From contig CAJVPJ010000167.1 in NCBI GenBank assembly GCA_910592205.1, positions 1 to 38,139 of the forward strand: a stretch of DNA of 38,139 nt. Reading direction: 5' to 3'. Below the pieces are notes generated by a model that was not told where the DNA came from, did not search any database, and saw nothing but the letters and a program-made list of their open reading frames with translations. The translations under genes were made by a program, and so were the position numbers. Below are positions 31,101 to 38,139 of this stretch, piece by piece; the stretch's first letter is position 1; each line of letters begins with the position of its first letter. This DNA is from Paraglomus occultum. Taxonomy: Eukaryota > Glomeromycota > Glomeromycetes > Paraglomerales > Paraglomeraceae.

Positions 31101-32273
31101 CCGGATAGACAGACAATCAAAAATTAATTAAATAACTGTATTAAAAATTAACGCACCGCCGCCGACTTTGAGTCTTGCGGAGGGAGCCCGCATGTAAGCA
31201 AAATTTATGAATTGTGACGTCATTACAACTTAATAATTTCTACAAAAAAACCACTTATAATATTTCAGTAAAAACAAAATTCCAGGCTTTTAACTCTAAA
31301 ATTTATATATGAAATCTACCAAATCAATAATTAATATGCTATGTACTTAATTTATTAACGGGTCTGCATATATTGCCTTCGTGGCAAGTTGTAAAGTCTA
31401 TTACTTATTGACGTCATACAATTAACATGGTTCCTGCAAAAGAGCATACGTTTGTTTATAGAATAAGGTTAAATATATTTAGTAAAACTTAGCTTAATTC
31501 ATAAGCGCAATAATAATAATTGACACACTTTCTTACCAAATACAATAACAGAATGTTTTAAAAATATCAATACGAAACTTTACATATATATAGTTTTTTG
31601 ATAAAGATAAGGAGCGTATCCTGATCGAATATGTTTGTAATAAATTATTATAGAATCACCAAACGTGTCTTTTTGCCAATTAAACATCTAAACATGCTAT
31701 TTAAAACGTCTAATAAAAATAATTTTATTTGACCATAGGAATAAGTATGGTAACCTTATATTACATTGCAAAGCTAGTGGCAATACACAGTGCAATGTTT
31801 ATTACCACTTTGACGTCATTATTTGTCCAGTAATATTTATTTTCTTACGTTATTTTTTTATCTAACGTTACAGTCTTCATTGTCTAATGCGGCCCGAAGA
31901 CTGCATCAACATGAACCGCTTAAAGCAAGCTTTTTTTTTTATAATGACAACTTAACCTATGTTTTCTATTTTGATGATAGAATAGCGCATGTATGCGTAT
32001 TACGTTAAACTCTTTCAATGCCGCAGTTTTCTTTCAATAAAAACTTAAAATTAATTTATGTGAATGCTTTTGTTAAGAAAAGGAAGTTTGTTATACAATC
32101 TATTATTTAATATGAACAATAGTCGTTGTCGTAAAACGTTGCTGTAATATAAAAATTTAGAATTTTAAACAAAACAAAATTTACCGGCAATTTATTTAAT
32201 TATTTACCGTAGAAATTCTGGCTAGTTACCCATGCTGTTATGTAAGCTATATTCGTACTCCATCATACAGTAT
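28192..32273. other. 4-kb AT-rich gene-poor region
   Basis: No gene is supported. The only coding-like patch is a 59-codon plus-strand frame at about 30690-30872 (DTILSQATNDLVRAVAETNQ, then DRACTRCLFPPVL), GC-richer than its flanks, without a start codon. A GA-rich tract (gagagagggagagagac) lies at about 29138. A tRNA-like A-box string (tgtagctaaatggtcagcg) at about 30867 has no B box and is not a tRNA. Confidence 0.35.
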
Positions 32274-33312
32274 ACGTTATGCCTCAGTTGGGGACCTGTC
32301 TCAACTCCGGACTGAGACGGGTCTCAAATTTAATTACATGTTATATGTTGTATGTCAGATCGAAATTTATGTCAAATCAGAATTTTATGTCGCTTCCAAA
32401 CTGACATACGACAATATATTATTCAATAAAACATTGTCATATTTACTACTAATTTTCTATTTTCTCATCTGACACATGTCAGTTTGGAAGCGACATAAAG
32501 TTGTGATCTGACACATATCACTTCGGAATTGACATAAATTCCGATCTGACATACAACATTATATAATTATAAGAAACGCGTATTTAGTCCAAAGACAATT
32601 ACTTAACATTTTTTTAGTTATTGACTTGACGGCTAAGGGTCTTTTCAAGCAACAGCAATTGTAAAATCAAGTTATACAGTTGACCAAAGGAAGTGACATT
32701 ATCACGTTGATACATAAATATAGTAAACTGCATCTGTTTCTATCACAAAAAATAGTCTGACCAAATTTATCGTAAAGACATATACGAAAAGTACAAAGCG
32801 CAGGTTAAAGCATCAGGTACTTTCAAATTCGTTGTCTTGCCCTTTTTTTCAAAATTAGCACAGTAGTAGGTGTCCTCCCTTAACTTGCTGACAGGGAGGC
32901 AACGCTCAGCAGTCGCACCGCGCGTAATCTGTAACAGCAAAAAAAGAAGTTCAGCTAATTACAGTAACTCAGTGTAAAGCCATGTATGTATCAGAATGCC
33001 TCTTACAGTCAGTGTTATCATGGACTAACGTCAAATATTTGTAAACAGAAAAAGACGGATCTCATACATCTTCTTATAGGAAGCCTATATATTGTGTCTG
33101 TCTCAGTTCAGAGCCTAGTCACTCAGTCCAAAACTCAGTTGTCTCAAATCTGAACTGAGACAGATCCCCAACTGAGATATAACGTGACCATTCGCAAACG
33201 TTTTATATTGAGCTTTATGTGCTGTGTCCGAGTTTGTACCCGGGGTTGTCTCAGTTCAGAACTCAGACACTCAGTCTAGAACTGAAATAGGTTCCCAACT
33301 GAGGTACAACGT
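32274..33312. repeat. Cluster of hairpin-forming repeats sharing ctcagttgggga ends
   Basis: Three related units. A (32274-32330) begins acgttatgcctcagttgggg and contains gtctca...tgagac. B (about 33085-33185) ends atccccaactgagatataac plus gt. C (about 33221-33312) ends ttcccaactgaggtacaacg plus t. The ends of B and C are the reverse complement of the start of A, and each unit can fold on itself (tgtctcagttc...gaactgagaca in B). A with B or C may be the two ends of one element of about 0.9-1.0 kb, or three copies of a small foldback element. Clear target duplications were not found. Confidence 0.75.
32341..32563. mobile_element. 213-bp inverted-repeat (MITE-like) element with TTATA target duplication
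   Basis: The element spans 32346-32558. Its ends are TGTTGTATGTCAGATC and the exact reverse complement GATCTGACATACAACA, continuing with one mismatch to about 30 bp and then, after an insertion, to the inner tgtcgcttccaaactgacat. The left arm is 62 bp and the right arm about 83 bp; the extra 21 bp or so in the right arm looks like an internal partial duplication. TTATA flanks both sides (32341-32345 and 32559-32563), as expected of a target-site duplication. There is no coding capacity, so it would need a transposase in trans. It lies inside the ctcagttgggga repeat cluster, so it is a later, nested insertion. Confidence 0.88.
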
Positions 33313-33594
33313 GTGACATCAGACAGCCAGGCTGGAGGAGAAAAAGGGAGCCTGCATCAACTTGCATGCATCAACAATTATATACACAATAGACTTGTTC
33401 AGAATTAAATTTTAATTAAAGATCTAAAATATCACAATACATGAAAGACTTCATTATTGCGAAAATTTAAAGTTCGAAACAAGCAAAATGAATACAAATG
33501 CAGAGTTAAATTAAACATATTTTTACTTTGAAGAATAAGCAGGCTTTTGAAATAGCTTTTATTGCGTAAACATTTCACCGTTTGCTTGAAGCAC

Positions 33595-33870
33595 ATGCAT
33601 AGCGCTGATAAGAAATTAGCATTTGAACAGTGCGTTGGACAACGCGTAAGTCATCTATCAGTTGCTACAAAAAGTGAGACTTATTTATGCGTGCGGTGGC
33701 GACTGAACTTTAAGCCAAAGCTGGCCCAACGACGTAATTACGCTAACGCTTCTGACGTAATTCATTTGCATAGCAACGCAATTCTTATTTGTACTGGACC
33801 GGCCGTCGGTAAGCCTCCAAAAGATAAGCGTTTGCGTCAGCAAGAACCTAATTATTTAAGCTGTAATTAG
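33595..33870 (+). CDS. Basic 91-aa ORF, unrecognised
   Basis: An ATG at 33595 opens MHSADKKLAFEQCVGQRVSH, later LCVRWRLNFKPKLAQRRNYA and GKPPKDKRLRQQEPNYL, with TAG after LSCN. The frame is also open upstream without ATG. It is Arg/Lys-rich and GC-richer than its flanks. It directly follows the repeat cluster and may be part of a mobile element. No domain is recognised. Confidence 0.25.
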   Translation: MHSADKKLAFEQCVGQRVSHLSVATKSETYLCVRWRLNFKPKLAQRRNYANASDVIHLHSNAILICTGPAVGKPPKDKRLRQQEPNYLSCN

Positions 33871-34179
33871 TTTATAGCCCTAGCCAACTTTGGGAGTTTA
33901 AAAGAGTTGCAGATAAGGGTGTAGATATTTCTTACCACCTTCCATTACTTCGTCTTTTGTCTCATCTTTTGTTAAAAAATGCGTGTTTTAAATTTTGACG
34001 GCGAGGAAAGACAAATGATATTAAACCGGATGGTTGACGGGTGTAGACGTTAACACACTTTCGTCATTTTCAAATCGATCCTGTCAAAAGCCCTGCTGCT
34101 CAGGCGGCGCGAATTCTGCTAATCAGCATTATCTTTTTTATTTGGTGGGTCCGGATGGCTGTTACTAAGACTGCCCAAG
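33871..34179. other. Spacer
   Basis: Nothing supported. Confidence 0.3.
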
Positions 34180-34285
34180 TTCTCTCTCTCTCTCTCTCTC
34201 GGCGGGCCCGTAACTCTACTTTGGCAAAGCTTGTGACTGTCTGTGGTGCTGTTGTGCAGTGTGGTGACGAGAGGGAGAGAGAGAG
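34180..34285. repeat. (CT)n and (GA)n tracts facing each other
   Basis: A 21-bp tc tract (34180-34200) is followed about 70 bp later by gagagggagagagagag (34269-34285). They are reverse complements, so the pair can form a hairpin with a 68-base GC-rich loop. The 83-aa ORFs that run through here on both strands are low-complexity artefacts of these tracts. Confidence 0.7.
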
Positions 34286-36879
34286 CTCACACTTTTTTGA
34301 CAATGGAGTCGCGCAAAAAAACTTACTTGAAAATGTGCGTTGCAGACACAAAAAATATATTCCTTCACAATCCTCAACCGCTAAACTAATTTCTTTTACG
34401 GCGTAACAAGTTTCTTATAGAAGACGTGGAATTGTTGAATACGTCCTAAGATAGGGTTAGACAAATATCCACAGGTGGATCATGATCCGACAACCAAATC
34501 AAAACAAGAAGAAAGGTTATGATCAAACTCATACCTTTTTTTTTTTCATTATCACCGAATGAAAGTTAGACAGTATTGGAGACTGTTTGAATGAATTTCT
34601 TTACCCTAGATTTTCCATCGTCAGATCACGAAGGTAACAAAAAAACGATTTGAACATTAAGGCAGCAACAGTCTTTACGATTCTGAGTTAACCTTCGATT
34701 GACTACTACTTTACTGAACTGACATCTGAGATCAAGTTTTAAGGCGTGCGAGATATCAAAAATGTATTGGCAAAGGACTTTGATTATTGAAATAAAAAGC
34801 GTTGACGGAAACCAAGGTATTGGCGGTTGGCATGAAGTAGCAAGCATTAGCGCTGTCACTATTAATCAATATCTTATTTACTGTATAGTAATGTTATCAC
34901 CCAATTATTGTGCCGCCGCAGTCTTTTTATCTCATATCAGCCAACTAAAGCGATGCCCAATAGGAATATTAAGTGACACTTTCTTAGTTGTTAATGTTGC
35001 AGGCTAGACATGAAATTGGTTAATCCCACGAGAAAAAGGAAAGGTCACGATGCAATATACAGACTTGTGATTACCTACATTGGTTATGTCGGAATAATGT
35101 GTATATTATATTTAATGCTTAAAATAAGATTTATTTGCATGTATTGAGTACAATGAATAAAAATTATTCTATAGCCTTAATGATGGTGCGTCATGTAGTT
35201 ACACGTGAGGGAAACGGACATTCACTAAACGTACAAGATATATCAGCGGTTAGAAACCAAGAATAAGCCAAGTTGACATTGAAGCTAATAAAGAACTTAC
35301 ATTAAGAAAGATCCGCGTAAACAGTGGGAGTACCCAATAATTAGGGTGAGAATGATATGTTGAATATATCATTCTGCAACTAAAACAAAATAATAAGAGA
35401 TTAGAAAAATTGTGCAAGACGACCGCCTTCTTCGAGATCATAAATGACTTACATTAGTTTAAAAGCTCTTAATATTAAAGAGCAAAAAGTAAGCGGGAGA
35501 TAAACCTTTACGAAGAAGAAAAAAACATGTTAGTAATATGCCGACATTGATCATTCATTCCAATAAGGAACTAAACTTACGCTTAAGCCTCTCCCCGCGT
35601 TTGGAGAGAGGAGAAAAGGTAGTAGTTATTCCCGGAAGCTGAGCATAACGAAAAATTTAATTTGAAACAAGACATGATATTCTCAGTCAGCTTCTGCAAG
35701 AAACGAAAGACAATAAAATGGTAAGAAGAAAACATTTCTTATTCCAACTTGTAACAAAATTGTAAGCACGTACGACTTACGTTTATCGCTATTATCATTT
35801 CAATTCTTGTCATTTTTAGTTGATCGCGTGGCCGGCACCTCTCGTTGCCGTTAAATATATAAGTTTCAGACAACAGTACAAGTCTGCGAGTTGTGCTACC
35901 TTGTGCGAGTCTATAAAGTGTCAAGAGGGGTTAGCAATGCAATTTTGATGTAATTTTGCATCGGATGTAGTTCTACAGCATCATATGTTGTACGCCGACT
36001 CTGTGTCTAGGCCAGGTCTCATTTGTAAACAGAAAAAAAAACAAGATTGCTTCATTCCGAGGGTATTGGGATATCCTGATAACAGATGCAACAGCATTAG
36101 GATAAGACGAGATAACAACGGTTTTCCTGCTTTCTGCCGAATAAATGCAGCTACTTTTAATCTGAAAGTAGTATAATGACGATTGCTTACCATATTTGGT
36201 CTAATTGGAAACTAACCTGCATAATAAATAGCTGATCGTATGCAGATATTTGTTAAATTTATATGGGATTAATATTAACTTGAGTTTGTGACATAATAAT
36301 AATTGCTTATTTCAATTAGTACACTTTATTATCACTTAGTCAAGCAAACTACGAATGAAGTAAGGCTTGCAAGTGAAGCAGAAATATTGGAGGCTCTGCT
36401 CTAACGTTATAAAAGCCGATACTATTTAACCATGTTTGTGAAATACAAGTGATTAACTCTTTGAAAAGCATCATGTGGTTATCAACAAATCGGTGTTGGA
36501 ATCATTATTATACAAATCTTTACGCCTTCTTATGCACATTTTGCCTGTTTATTTATCCATTGCAGACAGAATGTATGAGAACGTTACTCAAGCCCAAACA
36601 TAAAGGCATCATCTAATCACGATAACAAGATTGAGAAAATCTAGATAACGAGAACCCAGTAATCTCTTCGGTCAGTTTAAAAGTGATATGAAAACATAGT
36701 CTCTTACTTGAATGAATAACGCTTGCTCAATAGCTCATGGTATAATTGTATTTACAGTAGTCGTTGGGTTTATAAACAAGCCAGGATCGGGATTCGGCAT
36801 TATCTCTGAAAATTCATACAGTAATCGACAGTTTCTTGTTTGTGTAAATCGTGAGAATTTTTTGGGGGTTTGACAAACA
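34286..36879. other. AT-rich gene-poor region
   Basis: No firm gene. An 81-aa ORF at 34762-35007 (+, MYWQRTLIIEIKSVDGNQGI and on) has an ATG but no motif or good context. Short ORFs near 35.8 and 36.0 kb have overlapping antisense partners and no splice support. Confidence 0.3.
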
Positions 36880-37274
36880 ATGGATTTCTTCAACAGTTCA
36901 ATAACAGCCACTCGGTATGTCGCGGCAATGCAAGTAACTTTACAGTTAAGGCAACCAATATGTTATCGTCTCCAAGTCACGTAAGTCACTACTCCTATTT
37001 ACGAATTTCTACTGGGAAACAAAATAAAAGATTAACATGCTTTACTGTATATTACTTGGAAAAGGCTCAACGAAAATTACCGTAGATCATGTGATTTAAC
37101 TAGTGACAAGACGGGAAGGTAAAGCTATCAAATAGCTATTCAGTCATCATTATTATAAAGCAAAATTTGGACTAATGCTTTCAACACAGCTTGTCTTCCA
37201 GCTGGTTGAGCGAGATCAAAACCAGACTCCAAAGACATTCTGTTCACTGGGAACAAATAGAGAATCATGTTTGA
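36880..37274 (+). CDS. Two-exon small protein, 61 aa, unknown function
   Basis: The ATG at 36880 has a good fungal context (acaaacaATGGA). Exon 1 (36880-36980) encodes MDFFNSSITATRYVAAMQVT and on to QVT, ending at a perfect GTAAGT donor. Exon 2 begins at 37190 after TTTCAACACAG, joins in phase and encodes LSSSWLSEIKTRLQRHSVHW, then EQIENHV and TGA. The intron is 209 bp. The product has no signal peptide and its C-terminal half is probably helical and basic. No family is recognised. Support comes only from start context, splice sites and phase. Confidence 0.4.
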
Positions 37275-37444
37275 TACAATGGAGCGGTACGTTCGCTAAG
37301 GAGATTTACTTAACACGACGTAGCAATACTATTCGCTGAGAAGTTGAGATGTTGCATTAATATTATTATCCGTATCAAAACGGGGCGAGTCTATCCGTCG
37401 CCTCATAACGTAAGGATTTCACTATGTGTTTCTTGTGGTAAATT

Positions 37445-37636
37445 ATGAAAAGAAATTATATATTTGTTTGTATTTTTAGCTTTCTCTCCACAATTACTGT
37501 AACCCTCCTTGAGGAAAGGTTAATACCGATGGTGTTAAGTAAAAGGGAGTTATTATTCCTTGTGCGTATAGAGAAGCCTAATACAACAAAAACAATCCAT
37601 TGCTTGCCAGAGTTTATTATATATACACCAACATAA
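37445..37636 (+). CDS. Possible small secreted or membrane peptide, 63 aa
   Basis: An ATG opens MKRNYIFVCIFSFLSTITVT, a plausible signal peptide or anchor, followed by a Glu/Arg/Lys-rich part with the dibasic site SKRELL and a single cysteine. The leader is short and AT-rich. This could be a chance ORF; nothing in the surrounding sequence adds support. 37637-38139 is AT-rich with no feature seen. Confidence 0.25.
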   Translation: MKRNYIFVCIFSFLSTITVTLLEERLIPMVLSKRELLFLVRIEKPNTTKTIHCLPEFIIYTPT

Positions 37637-38139
37637 ATTTGCCAAATTTACACTCAAGAAAACGATGATATTCCTGGCAAAAATTCTAAACAACTATTTT
37701 TATCATACAGTGAGACTTTTCAACAAGATTTCAAAGCATGATGCGTTTGTTTATAACAAAAGGCAAACGATAATAATCATTATTCAAACATGTGTTGATA
37801 TTACATTCGGAATTGAAGCCTTTTAACAACATTACTAATATAGACCTGTATTAGTATCCAGACACTAGGGGCAACCGAGTTGCCGTATATGCTGGAATAA
37901 GATGTTTAATAAGGACAGTGCATTACTTCTTTGATCCTCATTATAATCATAATGTATGATAACTCTTTTCGTTATTATTAAGATTTATACTAATAACTAT
38001 TGTAGAATATTAATACTATAATTATAAGTATGATAATTAAATTTACATGTCAATGTATTGTAAATTTATATAATGGGTAGATACATAAATAACCATTGCT
38101 TTCAATTGGCATGCCAAGCAGCTAACTAACCTTTTATCT

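Noticed and set aside
31823-32008. 61-aa ORF resembling a signal peptide
   Set aside because: It has no ATG start (TTG only), and the hydrophobic stretch reflects T-rich DNA.
34100-34406. Pair of 83-aa ORFs on opposite strands
   Set aside because: Both read through the CT/GA tracts and give Ser/Leu and Arg/Glu low-complexity protein.

Overview
Nuclear DNA of a fungus, most likely an arbuscular mycorrhizal fungus (Glomeromycotina, Rhizophagus-like). It is AT-rich, carries short GT-AG introns, and holds gene families that are expanded in that group: Sel1 repeats, Crinkler-type P-loop NTPases, MATA-HMG boxes and RNase H. The lineage is inferred from family content only. No rRNA, convincing tRNA or CRISPR is visible.

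Layout. (1) 0.1-8.5 kb is an accessory cluster, mostly decayed: a Crinkler-like NTPase (+, 145-1643 and remnants to 2.57 kb), a nuclease-like pseudogene (-, 3523-4897), an Mrr-type PD-(D/E)XK gene (+, 5273-6254), a transposon-derived pseudogene (-, 6484-7130) and a split MATA-HMG gene (+, 7885-8473). (2) 8.9-10.8 kb holds an RNase H1-type gene (-) whose five exons join in one frame with every catalytic residue present. (3) 10.8-26 kb is gene-poor, AT-rich DNA with a 35-bp minisatellite and several unrecognised small or multi-exon genes (18.0-20.0 kb -, 23.5-24.3 kb -). Two short secreted proteins are predicted here, at 13.6 and 25.0 kb. (4) 26.1-28.2 kb holds an intronless Sel1-repeat gene (-) and a divergent ORF of unknown function (+). 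(5) 28-38 kb is mostly non-coding. It holds an inverted-repeat element with 5-bp target duplications, nested among hairpin-forming repeats (32.27-33.31 kb), and a two-exon small gene at 36.9 kb.

Reading together. The first 8.5 kb puts an NTPase, two nuclease-like proteins, an HMG protein and a transposase remnant side by side. Most carry one-base frame breaks, while the RNase H and Sel1 genes stay intact. That contrast points to decay or turnover of the accessory genes rather than uniform sequencing error, although a homopolymer error is possible at one break. Two of the cluster genes also have unusually long first introns (526 and 538 bp) built from internal repeats.
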